DNA of 64,000 nt from Bifidobacterium tibiigranuli (GCF_009371885.1 NZ_QLZA01000002.1:1-64000); one strand, 5' to 3'; shown: positions 37,549 to 47,099, counted from the stretch's first letter. Notes: generated by a model from the letters alone, not told the origin. Made by a program: numbers and translations.

Positions 37549-39605
37549 GTAGCAACCTGCCTTCGTCATTGGCCAACGGCCGGTACCAGCTCGGCCAGCT
37601 CATCGGCCGCGGCGGCATGGCCGAGGTGCGCGTCGCCCTCGACACGCGCCTGGGGCGCACCGTCGCCATCAAGATCATGCGCGCCGACCTGGCGAACGAC
37701 GATATCTTCCTGACCCGCTTCCGGCGCGAGGCGCATTCGGTCGCGCAGATGAACAATCTTAATATCGTCAATATCTACGATTCGGGCGAGGAGACGATTC
37801 TCGACGAGTCCGGGCACACCGAGCGGCTGCCCTACATCGTCATGGAATACGTCAAAGGCCAGACGCTGCGCGATATCATCAAGGCGAACGGCCCCTTAAG
37901 TCAGCGCGACGCCGAACAGGTGATGCTCGGCGTTCTGGGTGCTTTGGAGTATTCGCACCGCGTAGGCATCATCCACCGGGATATCAAGCCCGGTAACATC
38001 ATGATCTCCGAGCAGGGCATGGTCAAGGTCATGGACTACGGCATCGCCCGGGCGCTCGATGATTCCGTGGCCACGATGACGCAGTCGCAGGGCGTCGTGG
38101 GCACCGCGCAGTACCTCTCCCCTGAGCAGGCGCGCGGCGAGAGCGTCGACATGCGCTCCGACCTGTATTCCGCCGGCTGCGTGCTCTACGAGATGCTCAC
38201 CGGCCGCCCGCCCTTCACTGGCGATTCCGCTGTCGCCATCGCCTACCAGCATGTCTCCGAAGTAGCCACGCCCCCCAGCGCCATCGTGCCGGGGCTGCCC
38301 AAGATGTGGGACCAGATCTGCGCGAAGGCGATGGCCAAGGACCGGCAGAACCGCTATGCGACGGCCGCCGAGTTCAAGAACGATCTCCTTACCTTCATGA
38401 ATGGCGGCGTGCCCGTCGCAGCGGCCTTCAACCCGCTCACCGATCTGGCGAACGTCAAGACCCGCAAGCAGGCCGAGCAGACGGCGGCGACCCGGGCGAT
38501 GAACCCGGTGGCCGCCACCGAGGCGACGCAAGCCTTCAACCCGGTGACCGGGCAGTTCGAGGCGGTTCCGGTCGCAGCGAACAGGCCTGCGGAAACCGCA
38601 TTGAAGTCCCGCGCCGAGCAGCGTGCCGCCGCTGCCAAGGCCAAGCGCAAACGCCGGATTATCATATCGGTTATCAGCGCCATCGTGCTCATCGCCGCAA
38701 TCGTCGGCGCACTGGCATACGCGAACCGCGCCAAAACGCCTGAAATGGTCACCGTGCCGACCTTCACCGAGCAGACCACCAAGGCCCTCGCCCAGGAGAA
38801 GCTCACCGCAGTCGGGCTGCGCTTCCAGGCCGAAACCGACACCAATTCGACCCAGCCTCAGGGTACGCTCACCAAGCAGAGCCCCGCAGGCGGCGCCAGC
38901 GTGGCGAAAGGCTCCACGGTCAGGGTGTGGTTCTCCGCAGGGCCGCAATCCGCCGCCGTGCCCGACGTCAAAGGCATGACGCAGGACGAGGCGCGCTCCG
39001 CCTTGGAAAGCGCCGGATTCAAGGTGGGGCCCACCACGCAGAGCGAGATGAGCGCCGACGTGGACAAGGACCGCGTCACCCGCACCGACCCCGCCGCCGG
39101 CACGCAGCTGGCCAAGGGCGAAGTCGTGACCCTGTTCATCTCCTCGGGCATGACACAGGTGCCCGATGGGCTCGTCGGGCAGCCGCTGGACGCGGTAATT
39201 CAAAAGCTGAACAGCCTTGGATTCAGCACAAATCAGGCACAGGAGCATTCAGACACTGTGGGCAATGGCTTGGTCACGCGCACCGACCCGCCTTCGGGCA
39301 CTTCGGTGCAGCAGCGCAGCACGATTACGGTCTACGTCTCACAGGGCAAGGAGCAGGTCACCATTCCCACCGATATCACTCTGGGAAGCACCACTTACGC
39401 CGAGGCCGCAAACAAGCTGCAGGCGGCAGGATTCAAGGTGGCGCTCGACGGCGGAGCCGATCCGGCTAAGGCCGACCCGTCAAGCATTGTCATGGACATC
39501 AATCCGGCTCCGGGAAGCCAGGCCGACAAGGGCTCCACGGTCACACTGAAGCTCCAAGCCGCACCTTCCCCATCCTCCAGCCCAAGCAGCTCAAAGTCAC
39601 AGTGA
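37545..39605 (+). CDS. pknB: Ser/Thr protein kinase PknB with four PASTA domains
   Basis: A 686-residue kinase. The cytoplasmic kinase domain (about 10-285) has IGRGGMAEVRVAL, VAIKIMRADL, HRDIKPGNIMI and GTAQYLSPEQARG. The metal-binding triplet is DYG (KVMDYGIAR) in place of DFG. After a juxtamembrane linker comes one membrane segment (RRIIISVISAIVLIAAIVGALAYA, about 370-390) and four extracellular PASTA repeats (about 400-675), each ending in VxVxxSxG-like strands. PASTA domains sense peptidoglycan fragments. It is the last gene of the operon. Confidence 0.95.
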   Translation: MSSNLPSSLANGRYQLGQLIGRGGMAEVRVALDTRLGRTVAIKIMRADLANDDIFLTRFRREAHSVAQMNNLNIVNIYDSGEETILDESGHTERLPYIVMEYVKGQTLRDIIKANGPLSQRDAEQVMLGVLGALEYSHRVGIIHRDIKPGNIMISEQGMVKVMDYGIARALDDSVATMTQSQGVVGTAQYLSPEQARGESVDMRSDLYSAGCVLYEMLTGRPPFTGDSAVAIAYQHVSEVATPPSAIVPGLPKMWDQICAKAMAKDRQNRYATAAEFKNDLLTFMNGGVPVAAAFNPLTDLANVKTRKQAEQTAATRAMNPVAATEATQAFNPVTGQFEAVPVAANRPAETALKSRAEQRAAAAKAKRKRRIIISVISAIVLIAAIVGALAYANRAKTPEMVTVPTFTEQTTKALAQEKLTAVGLRFQAETDTNSTQPQGTLTKQSPAGGASVAKGSTVRVWFSAGPQSAAVPDVKGMTQDEARSALESAGFKVGPTTQSEMSADVDKDRVTRTDPAAGTQLAKGEVVTLFISSGMTQVPDGLVGQPLDAVIQKLNSLGFSTNQAQEHSDTVGNGLVTRTDPPSGTSVQQRSTITVYVSQGKEQVTIPTDITLGSTTYAEAANKLQAAGFKVALDGGADPAKADPSSIVMDINPAPGSQADKGSTVTLKLQAAPSPSSSPSSSKSQ

Positions 39606-39733
39606 AACACGTGCGCTGCCGGCACGCACCGCTCCTGCGGAGGCGTTAAACTCGCAGCGCAGTGCGCTGCGAGTAGCCGACGCTGAGGCCCCACCAAGGG
39701 GCCGAGGAAACAACGGAGTTCACCCTTAGTCAT

Positions 39734-39858
39734 GAACGTCACAATTCCCGCACTAACTCGACCTTTACGCAGGAATTGTGACGTTTCCGCACGGTTTTAC
39801 GTCACAACCCCCGCATGATTACGAGGACTATGCGGGAGTTGTGACGTTTGCACGCCGG
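39734..39858. repeat. Tandem palindromic units, 63-bp period, locus 5
   Basis: CGTCACAA starts at 39737 and 39800 (63 bp). Each unit has a partner arm TTGTGACGT; the second pairs over 18 bp with one mismatch, the first over 14 bp perfectly. It lies between the convergent pknB and pabA genes. Confidence 0.75.
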
Positions 39859-39896
39859 CTGTTGCGTAGTTGCCCACGGCAACCGCACGACAGCGA

Positions 39897-40544
39897 TTAT
39901 CGAGCCGCGACCTTGGGCTGCAGGCCCTGGGAGCGCTCGACGGCATCGCTCTGGCCGCAGATGGCAAGCCAGTTCGCCAGCAGGCGGTAGCCGTCCTGCG
40001 TCATCACCGATTCGGGGTGGAATTGCACGGCGAACAGCGGCAGGTCCTTGTGCTTGAGCCCTTGGATGATATGGTCGTCCTTGGTCCATGCGGTGACCAC
40101 GAGATCGTCGGGCACGGAATCCGGCTCGACGGCGAGCGAATGGTAGCGGGTCGCGGTCATCGGCTCGGCCACACCGGCGAACACCGCGTCATCGACATGC
40201 TCCACGACGCTCGTCTTGCCGTGCATAATCGTCGGGGCGTGGTCCACCGTGGCCCCATACACTTCGGCGAGCGCCTGCAAGCCGAGGCAGACGCCGAACA
40301 TCGGCGTGCGCGTCGTAGCGCACAGCCGGATAAGCCCTTCGCTGGCCCCGGAATCCGCCGGAGCGCCCGGGCCGGGCGAGATCAGCACGCCATCATACCC
40401 GTCGAGCACACTAGGCGCGGAGGCGTCGATCGCATCGTTGCGCACCACGTCGACGGTGGCTCCCAGCGTCTTGAGATAGCCGACGATCGTGTACACGAAG
40501 GAATCGTAGTTGTCGACCACGAGGATATGCGCGGAATCGGTCAT
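39897..40544 (-). CDS. pabA: Aminodeoxychorismate/anthranilate synthase glutamine amidotransferase subunit
   Basis: ATG 40544 follows GAGGGCGATT; the protein has 215 residues. The class I amidotransferase plan is complete: ILVVDNYDSFVYTIVGYL, LISPGPGAP, the nucleophile Cys in MFGVCLGLQALAE, and the His/Glu pair FHPESVMT. It supplies ammonia to PabB or TrpE. No synthase subunit is next to it; the link to pknB and the sortase is conserved in actinobacteria, where the gene is called pabA or trpG. Confidence 0.92.
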   Translation of the reverse strand: MTDSAHILVVDNYDSFVYTIVGYLKTLGATVDVVRNDAIDASAPSVLDGYDGVLISPGPGAPADSGASEGLIRLCATTRTPMFGVCLGLQALAEVYGATVDHAPTIMHGKTSVVEHVDDAVFAGVAEPMTATRYHSLAVEPDSVPDDLVVTAWTKDDHIIQGLKHKDLPLFAVQFHPESVMTQDGYRLLANWLAICGQSDAVERSQGLQPKVAAR

Positions 40545-40681
40545 AATCGCCCTCTGCCTGTGTTGGAGTTGCTGGCCGGCGTGCGCCGCCGACCTTTCGA
40601 CGCCATTGTAGTCCAAAGGCGGCAAGCTGCGCGCGAATCGGTCATAGAGTGTGGGTCATAGGGTGCGAAGTTGCGAGATGC

Positions 40682-41974
40682 TCAGACAGTTACATAATTC
40701 GACATCGCGCGCAGGTACGGTATGGTGCTCGCCGCCCAAGGGTAGGCCCACTGCATCAGCGCCGCAATGCCTGCAACCAGCAGCAACAGCAAGAGCAGCG
40801 CGCGTATCGGGGCCACGCCCGGCTGCCAGCGCAGCAGGGTGCCGTAGATGCTGATGTCGGGCCTGCGGCGGCGACGCTGGTGGATGTCGCGCAGGACAGG
40901 CCAGCGCCAGGCCACGGCGGCCGCGATGAACAGGACGAGGTAGATGGTAAGCGCCACCGCGATAACCGGCTGCATCGAAGGCAGTCTTGCGGCGAGCGAA
41001 GGCTGCTCGTTGCTGGTGAATTTCACCGCTCCCGAAGCGTCGGTCGTGGCAAGCTCCTTGGGTACGCCGTCGGAGACTTTCGCCCAGTAATCAAGCTCGC
41101 CGTAGCTGATCCAGCGGTGCGTCGGCGTGGTGTATTTCGGCTCGCAGGTCGTCAGCGTGATCATGCGCTTGGTGGGGGGCGCGAAGGGATTCTCCGGGTT
41201 CGGCGCTACCACGTCGCCCTGCGTCGGCAGCACGATGCGATAGCTCGTTTGCCGGTAGACGTACCAGTAATCCTTGGTGCGCAGGATGATCGGGTCGCCG
41301 ACTTCGAGCTTGTCGATGTCGCCCAGCGGCTGTCCGTAGCCGTTGCGATGGCCCGCGATGGCCATATTGCCGACCTGCCCGGGCATCTGCGTCTGCTCGT
41401 AATGCCCCATGCCGTGTTTGTTGAGCTGCACGGGGTCGGTGCCCTGCACGACGTTGCGGTTCCATTGCTCGCCGAAGCGCGGGATGTAGACCTGCGCGAC
41501 CAGATCGCCGACATTCGCGCTGGCAGGCTGCACCGGCGGATCACCCGGCTGCGCCTTGGCGATTTGCAGTTTCCCGCCATTGCCGGGGGCCGACCACGCG
41601 GCCGACTGCCGGGTCTGATCCTGCGCACGCTCGGATTCGACGCCCGTCCACCACATCTGCCAGGCGATGTACAGGCCGCACAGCACCGCCAGCGTGAGCA
41701 GTAGCTCGGCGATGATGCCAAGCAGCTGCCACCCTGCGCCCGAGCGGCGACGCGACACGTCGTGACGTCCCTGAGCGCCCGACGCCGCACCGGCACCCCT
41801 TGCGCCGACATTTCCTGCGCTGACGCCCGCAGTGCCCGCAGTGTCTTCGACACCCGAAGCGCCTTCGGGCATATCGGCAGCGCCGCCCATATCAGCGGCA
41901 TCCGCCACATCGGCCAGCTCGTCTTCCAGAGCGGCGCGAGCGGGCGCGCCTGCGGCGTGGGAACCATGCTTCAT
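40682..41974 (-). CDS. Class E sortase
   Basis: A 430-residue protein with an acidic cytoplasmic N-terminus, a membrane segment (LLGIIAELLLTLAVLCGLYIAW), the sortase barrel with catalytic His in IAGHRNGYG, Cys in ITLTTCEPKYT and Arg in HRWISYG, and two more membrane segments near the C-terminus. Class E sortases join wall-sorting motifs, often LAxTG, to peptidoglycan in actinobacteria and may process surface proteins of the type at the left edge. It overlaps the DUF881 gene by four bases. Confidence 0.92.
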   Translation of the reverse strand: MKHGSHAAGAPARAALEDELADVADAADMGGAADMPEGASGVEDTAGTAGVSAGNVGARGAGAASGAQGRHDVSRRRSGAGWQLLGIIAELLLTLAVLCGLYIAWQMWWTGVESERAQDQTRQSAAWSAPGNGGKLQIAKAQPGDPPVQPASANVGDLVAQVYIPRFGEQWNRNVVQGTDPVQLNKHGMGHYEQTQMPGQVGNMAIAGHRNGYGQPLGDIDKLEVGDPIILRTKDYWYVYRQTSYRIVLPTQGDVVAPNPENPFAPPTKRMITLTTCEPKYTTPTHRWISYGELDYWAKVSDGVPKELATTDASGAVKFTSNEQPSLAARLPSMQPVIAVALTIYLVLFIAAAVAWRWPVLRDIHQRRRRRPDISIYGTLLRWQPGVAPIRALLLLLLLVAGIAALMQWAYPWAASTIPYLRAMSNYVTV

Positions 41975-42741
41975 TGCTGCTTCGATCCTTCCTGCGGCAC
42001 AGTGGCGTAGCGCAACGGCTGCAGCAGCGCCGCCTCAGGGAAGCGCTGCGTGTCCTTGTCCTCGACCTTCCAGCCTAGGCCATAGGCGCGCACATACTCC
42101 TTGTAGGTCTGTATGGCGCTTGAATCGTTCAGCGCCTGCGTGAGCGCGTCCGGGTCGCCTATCGCCGAAACGGTGTAGGGCGGCGAATACTGCTTGCCCT
42201 GCAGCGTGAGGATATTGCCGGTGCAGCGCACTGCGGTGTTGAACAGCACGCGCTGGTCCTGAATCATCATCGCCTCGGCACCGCCGTGCCACAGCGCGTT
42301 GACGACGGCCTCGATATCCTGCTGGTGAATTACGTAATAGTCGATGTCGACGGAGGAGCCGGAGTCGCCCACGGTCTTCTGCCACAGGGAGGAGTCGTTC
42401 AGCGTCACCGCGATGCCAGGCCCCTCGACTGCGGGAAGCAAGGTCGCCGAACCGGCGTCATCGCTCGATCCGCTGGTAGTGCTGGCATTGCCCGATGTCA
42501 TCTTGTTCAGGGTGTCGACCTGCGAGGCGAGGCCGTTGACCTCATGCTGCAGCGTATTCACCTGATTGACGCGCTGCTCCACCAGCTGCGAGGTGTCGGA
42601 GGTGACCGTGGTGCTGCGGTTCACGCGCAGATTCGTCATCAGCAGGTAGCCGGAGAACGCGACGACCACGAAAACGACGAGACCGCCCATCTTCGAGCGC
42701 CTCGCCCCATGTTTTCCGGCCTGTTTCGCCATATTCGCCAC
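41971..42741 (-). CDS. DUF881 family membrane protein
   Basis: A 256-residue protein with one N-terminal membrane segment (KMGGLVVFVVVAFSGYLLM), a coiled-coil-like segment (VNQVNTLQHEVNGLASQVDTL) and the DUF881 domain (VEGPGIAVTLNDSS, VIHQQDIEAVVNALWHGGAEAM, YTVSAIGDPDAL). The family is often encoded near division and sortase genes. Its role is not known. The stop overlaps the sortase start. Confidence 0.9.
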   Translation of the reverse strand: MANMAKQAGKHGARRSKMGGLVVFVVVAFSGYLLMTNLRVNRSTTVTSDTSQLVEQRVNQVNTLQHEVNGLASQVDTLNKMTSGNASTTSGSSDDAGSATLLPAVEGPGIAVTLNDSSLWQKTVGDSGSSVDIDYYVIHQQDIEAVVNALWHGGAEAMMIQDQRVLFNTAVRCTGNILTLQGKQYSPPYTVSAIGDPDALTQALNDSSAIQTYKEYVRAYGLGWKVEDKDTQRFPEAALLQPLRYATVPQEGSKQQ

Positions 42742-42819
42742 ATTTCCCTCGCCGATAGTCGCCGGTTTCGAGTCTAACCACTATTATGATTTCTAGCCTA
42801 TCGAATGGAGACTACGCTT

Positions 42820-43323
42820 ATGGCTGACGAAGAGCTGCACAAAACCGGCGCGAACGACCCTGGAAGCCAGGTGGACTGGCAGTCAGGCGCCGAGGACGCG
42901 CATACCGCGCAGCCGGGCGACGACGCGAAAACAGGCGTGAACGCAGACGCGATTACGGATACGAAGGACGCTGCAGAGGGCGCGGCGAAGAGCGATGAAG
43001 AGGACTACGGCATCCCGATGGACAAGGTCGAAGCCGTGCTCAACGCCAGCATCGACCAGTCGGCCATGACCCCGCAAATGCAGCGCATGGTCCGCCGCCA
43101 GGAGGAGAACACCCGCCGCGTCGAGGAGACCATCAAGGGCACCAAGGCGAACCCCACCTGGTTCGTGCCGCTGTTCTGCATCCTTATGGTCATCGGCCTG
43201 GCGTGGGCCGTGGTCTACTACCTCACCGGCAGCTACCCCATCCCCCACATCGGCGCATGGAACCTCGCAGTCGCCTTCGCCATCCTCATGGTCGGCTTCC
43301 TCATGACCATGTGGTGGCGCTGA
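42820..43323 (+). CDS. crgA: Cell division protein CrgA
   Basis: ATG 42820 has GGAG nine bases upstream; an in-frame ATG at 42805 lacks one. The 167-residue protein has a long acidic N-terminal region (about 100 residues, longer than most CrgA) and the conserved C-terminal pair of membrane segments (NPTWFVPLFCILMVIGLAWAVVYYL and AWNLAVAFAILMVGFLMTMWWR). CrgA helps recruit division and wall-synthesis proteins to the septum. It is divergent from the DUF881-sortase-pabA genes. Confidence 0.93.
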   Translation: MADEELHKTGANDPGSQVDWQSGAEDAHTAQPGDDAKTGVNADAITDTKDAAEGAAKSDEEDYGIPMDKVEAVLNASIDQSAMTPQMQRMVRRQEENTRRVEETIKGTKANPTWFVPLFCILMVIGLAWAVVYYLTGSYPIPHIGAWNLAVAFAILMVGFLMTMWWR

Positions 43324-43587
43324 GCTACTGAGTTTCTGAATCGATGAGACGCTGAACTACAGCGCTCATCTTCTGATCTTCCGTATCATTCCGTGTTGCG
43401 AGACAGCGATATGAATTGCATCTCGCTGTTTCGCGCCCCAGCGCATACATCAAGTCGCCCATTCGTAGTCAGTTGCGCCATTTTTAGCCATCTGTTTCTT
43501 CAACTGCCCGTGTCTTCCAACCGCCCGTGTCTTCCAGTCGGCTATACCTTCGAGCAGGCCAAACAATAGCTCTGCAATTGCCCCGCG

Positions 43588-43961
43588 AATCTATTAAGCA
43601 CTTTCTGTCAATTTTCGCCGATACATGCGTTGTAACGCACACATACCAAATCTTAAAAACGTTGGTATTCCGCCAAAACGGTAGGCACCGGATTTACGGT
43701 CTACTTTGCGAAGTGCCTAATAAACGAAAAAAGTGCTTAATAGATGGTTGAAGTAGTTTTGCAGTGGCGTCTTCGCTCATCTAGCCCGACCGTTACCGGT
43801 CCCACACGTGTATTCAGCACTTTTTTCGTCTATTAAGCACATGCGAAAGTAGCTACCGGTCGCGCCTTGTGCGAGATACCTGCAATTCCGCCATTTCGCG
43901 ATGTGCCGCGATGGCTGCATGAGACCTTCGGAGGCGGTTTCACCCGGCAATCTGCTTAGTA
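43588..43961. repeat. TTAAGCAC intergenic element, full copy, inverted
   Basis: A non-coding element of about 374 bp whose reverse complement aligns with 17781-18150 along its length. Shared blocks include GGCGGAATACCAACG, TATTAAGCACTTTTTTCG and ACGTGTGGGACCGGTAACGG. It lies between crgA and the DnaA-box cluster. Confidence 0.8.
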
Positions 43962-44118
43962 GATGATGAGTAGACGGATGGCGGCGCAGCAGCAAGAGCC
44001 GTCGCTATTCAGCGATTCCCAGAGCCGCACATATGCTCCTTGCGCTGGATGCATAGGAAATCCAAAACTTGCGTCGCTGCCCATACTGAGGGGTACTGCG
44101 ATGTCGCAACGCCAGTAG

Positions 44119-44272
44119 TTATCCACATTTGCTTATGCACATTGTCCACAATGGTGGAAGCGTTGGGAATTCAGGGTTTTCGGGTAGCTGGGTGGATAAT
44201 TGGGTGACTTTTCCACAGGTTATGCCCGACAATGCCCATGTTATCCACAATGTTGTCCACCGATGTGGAAAA
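44119..44272. other. DnaA-box cluster (origin-related region candidate)
   Basis: Seven DnaA-box-like 9-mers lie within 154 bp. TTATCCACA is perfect at 44119 and 44241. One-mismatch forms are TTGTCCACA 44142, GGTGGATAA 44191 (reverse), TTTTCCACA 44209 and TGTGGAAAA 44264 (reverse); TTGTCCACC 44253 has two. The flanking intergenic region 43324-44399 is 1.08 kb without a gene and contains AT-rich repeats. This may be part of oriC or a DnaA-titration site; dnaA is not in the window. Confidence 0.65.
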
Positions 44273-44399
44273 CTACATGTGTGTTATTTGCGCTCGTATA
44301 CCCAGTCGCGGTGCCCGTATCTCAGCGGCAATACCTGCACAGGGAATTCTGCATAGCTGCATATCGGTATAGCCACGTCCATCCGACGCGCGACTATGC

Positions 44400-45110
44400 T
44401 CACATCGCGAACTTCGCGCACAGCACGATAACGGCAGCCAACACCACGACCATCGCACCGCCGTACGTCCACATGCGAGCGCGCATCGAGGCATGCTGCA
44501 AACCGGGCATGCGCGACACCAGCAGCACGGTGAGCAGCCCGCCCACGACGAACCCGCCGGCATGCGCCTGCCATGCGACATTGGGAATGACCAGCGGCAT
44601 GGCGAAGTTGATTGCCATCCAGATCAGCATCGAACGCAGCTCGACGCCCATGCGCCGGTATACGACCAGCAGGGCTGCGAACAGGCCGAACAGCGCTCCC
44701 GAAGCGCCATACGCGCTCACCGACCAGTCCGCCCGCGCCCATGCCCACAGCGAAAGGCCCGCAGCCCCGCCCAAGCCTGAGATCAGGTAGAGCCCCAAGT
44801 AGCTCCAATGGCCCATCATGCGCTCCAAAGTCGGGCCGACCATCCACAGCGTCAGCATGTTGAAGCCCACATGCATGGGGTTCTGCGCGTGCAGGAACAG
44901 CGAGGTCAGCCAGCTCCACGGGTGCGCAACGGCGAGATACGGCGCATACAGGCCGCCGCCCACCACGCTCGCATACAGCGAGGGCGAAAGGTATCTGAGC
45001 ACGACCTCAAGCAGCCACGCGGCCACGCAGATGGCGATGATCGCCTGCGTGACGACGGGGCCGCCGTGGTGCCAATCGTATCGGATGCTGCGCATGCTCA
45101 AGTTAGCCAT
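44400..45110 (-). CDS. Rhomboid-family intramembrane serine protease
   Basis: A 236-residue protein with about six membrane segments. The catalytic Ser lies in AYGASGALFGLFAAL, the His in WQAHAGGFVVGGLL, and an upstream HVGFNMLTLW matches the family. It cleaves membrane proteins within the bilayer; the substrate is unknown. The crgA-rhomboid neighbourhood is conserved in actinobacteria. GGAG lies before the ATG. Confidence 0.93.
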   Translation of the reverse strand: MANLSMRSIRYDWHHGGPVVTQAIIAICVAAWLLEVVLRYLSPSLYASVVGGGLYAPYLAVAHPWSWLTSLFLHAQNPMHVGFNMLTLWMVGPTLERMMGHWSYLGLYLISGLGGAAGLSLWAWARADWSVSAYGASGALFGLFAALLVVYRRMGVELRSMLIWMAINFAMPLVIPNVAWQAHAGGFVVGGLLTVLLVSRMPGLQHASMRARMWTYGGAMVVVLAAVIVLCAKFAM

Positions 45111-45252
45111 TGCTCCACTCTACCGGGCAGCCGAAACCGACATATCGACGTTGTTGCGCAACTTTCCACTCAATCGTCACAAACAAACCCCTATGATAGG
45201 AACAGGAATCGGTTTGGACGTGCAAGCCGATGCGATCGGGAAAGGAGCCGTC

Positions 45253-45471
45253 ATGGAGAATAAGTCTTCTAACGGTTGGAAGTTCTTCGCGCTGCTCTTC
45301 GGAGCGGCACTCGCGGCAGTCGTCGGACTGTACATCTACAAGCAGCAGAATCCGGATTATGATCCGTGGGAGGAGCCTTGGGAAAACAGCTCTTCGCCGG
45401 TCGATCTGGGACTTGCCAAGGACAGTGAGGAGCCCGAGGAGGACGAGGCCGCTGAGGCCGCCACGGACTGA
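45253..45471 (+). CDS. Small single-pass membrane protein
   Basis: ATG 45253 follows AAAGGAG at five bases, so the longer open frame is set aside. The 72-residue protein has one membrane segment (FFALLFGAALAAVVGLYIY) and an acidic tail with Trp/Pro (YDPWEEPWENSS, EEPEEDEAAEAATD). It is divergent from the rhomboid gene and similar in form to small actinobacterial envelope proteins encoded near division genes. No function is known. Confidence 0.8.
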   Translation: MENKSSNGWKFFALLFGAALAAVVGLYIYKQQNPDYDPWEEPWENSSSPVDLGLAKDSEEPEEDEAAEAATD

Positions 45472-45653
45472 TTCGGACTGATGGATTCCGACTGCTGCTG
45501 GTTTCTGGATTCCACACCGTTAGCGAAGACCCCCGCATCGCGCGTTAGGTTGTTGTCTGCAGATTGCCTGCCCAATCACTTGGGATTGCAATAACGGCAT
45601 TGCCTACGTCGATACGGGGGCTTTTGCATGCCCAAAAGAAGGCCATCACATAG

Positions 45654-45695
45654 CGCTTGTCCTGCACCGGTTTCGACACCGATGCAGGACAAGCG
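45654..45695. terminator. Bidirectional terminator candidate
   Basis: An 18-bp inverted repeat (45654-45671 with 45678-45695, one mismatch, 6-base loop) lies between the plus-strand gene ending at 45471 and the minus-strand MFS gene ending at 45729. T-runs are short. Confidence 0.6.
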
Positions 45696-45728
45696 GAACA
45701 CAACTCAATAAGGGCAGTCGCTCACAGC

Positions 45729-47099
45729 CTAGCCGATCGACTTGCGCGAGGTCTCGGCGCCGAACACGCCGACGACGAGCATTGAAACGATGGCGATGGC
45801 GCTGATCGAGACGAAGATGGATGTGGTGCCCCATGCGGTCAGCATCCAGGCAACGGCCATCGGCATAAGCACGTTGAGCAGTTTGGCGACGGCATTGGCG
45901 AAGCCGACGCAGCGGAAGCGCACCTTGGTGCCGAAGAGTTCAGGCGCATAGACGGCCACGACCGAGGCCATCAGCGTGTACAAGCACACCATGAGCAGGA
46001 AGCCGACGATGATGGCGGACACGGCGGATGTCTGGTAGGCGTAAAGCATGCCGAACACGCCAGTGAAGAGGAATGCAGGCACAATGGTGCGCTTGCGGCC
46101 GATGCGGTCGATGAGCAGGGAGCCGACCAGGCAGCCGACAGGCGCACCCACCATCATCAGCGTGGAGGTGAACAACGAGCTGGACAGGTTGATGCCACGC
46201 TTGAGCAGAATCGTCGGCACCCACGACGTGAAGGCATACGAGCACACATTGGTGGCGCTGACGGCCACTATGGCCACGAGCAGGCTGATGCCGAGCGAGC
46301 GGCCTCCGGCATTGCGTGAGGAATCAGCAGCAGCCGAAGACTGCGCGGACTGCGGCTCGGAGCCATTGCTCTCAAGCTGCTTGACAATGGCATCAGCCTC
46401 GGCGTAGCGGCCATGCACGGCGAGCCAGCGCGGCGATTCGGGTATGTCGCGGCGCAGCCACCAGATTACTGCCGCCGCAAGGCCGACGCCTACGAACAAC
46501 GGCCGCCACGACCAGCGCGGAATGACCCATGCGCACAGCAGCATGGCAATCGGCACGCCGCAGTTGGCGACCAAGGAAACCATCGCGCACCAGTGCCCAC
46601 GGCGGTTCATCGGCGCGAACTCGTTGACCATCGCGAAACCGGTGACGATTTCCGCGCCCAAGCCCAGGCCAGCCCCAAGGCGGCAGAGCGACAGCACGGC
46701 CATATTCGGCGCGAAGGCACCGAGCAGCGTGAAACCGCCGAAGAGCAGCAGGTTAATCTGGTAGGCGGTGCGCCGGCCTTTGAAATCGCCGACGAATCCG
46801 GCCAGCAGCGAGCCGATCAGTAGCCCTAAGAAGCCCGCGGACATGAATGTGGAATTCTGCGCGACCGTCGACCAGTGCGTCGACAGGGCGCTGCTCGCGA
46901 CGGCGCTGCCCAGGTAGACATCGATGCTGTCCATCAGTATGCCAGCGGCGATCAGCGCGGCAATGCGGTGGAACATCGCGGTTTCATGCGCGCGATCTAT
47001 ACGCGAGATAATATCCTGTACTTCGGCTGAATCCCCTGCCACGCGCCGCTCGGACGCCGTGGCGGACTCGCCGGAAATCTGCTGTGCTGCAGCAGTCAT
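45729..47099 (-). CDS. MFS transporter (sugar/organic acid type)
   Basis: A 456-residue protein from ATG 47099 with 12 predicted membrane segments in two halves. The loop motif FVGDFKGRRTAYQ between segments 2 and 3 and the second-half RIGRKRTIV are typical of MFS sugar or aromatic-acid porters; the central loop (residues about 215-250) is Ser/Ala-rich. The substrate cannot be read from sequence. The upstream interval 47100-47547 holds only the glgP terminator and short GACTCAGC-type repeats. Confidence 0.88.
   Translation of the reverse strand: MTAAAQQISGESATASERRVAGDSAEVQDIISRIDRAHETAMFHRIAALIAAGILMDSIDVYLGSAVASSALSTHWSTVAQNSTFMSAGFLGLLIGSLLAGFVGDFKGRRTAYQINLLLFGGFTLLGAFAPNMAVLSLCRLGAGLGLGAEIVTGFAMVNEFAPMNRRGHWCAMVSLVANCGVPIAMLLCAWVIPRWSWRPLFVGVGLAAAVIWWLRRDIPESPRWLAVHGRYAEADAIVKQLESNGSEPQSAQSSAAADSSRNAGGRSLGISLLVAIVAVSATNVCSYAFTSWVPTILLKRGINLSSSLFTSTLMMVGAPVGCLVGSLLIDRIGRKRTIVPAFLFTGVFGMLYAYQTSAVSAIIVGFLLMVCLYTLMASVVAVYAPELFGTKVRFRCVGFANAVAKLLNVLMPMAVAWMLTAWGTTSIFVSISAIAIVSMLVVGVFGAETSRKSIG

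Noticed and set aside
44119..44272. Firm call of oriC
   Set aside because: dnaA is not in the window and GC skew of the chromosome cannot be seen, so only a DnaA-box cluster is reported.
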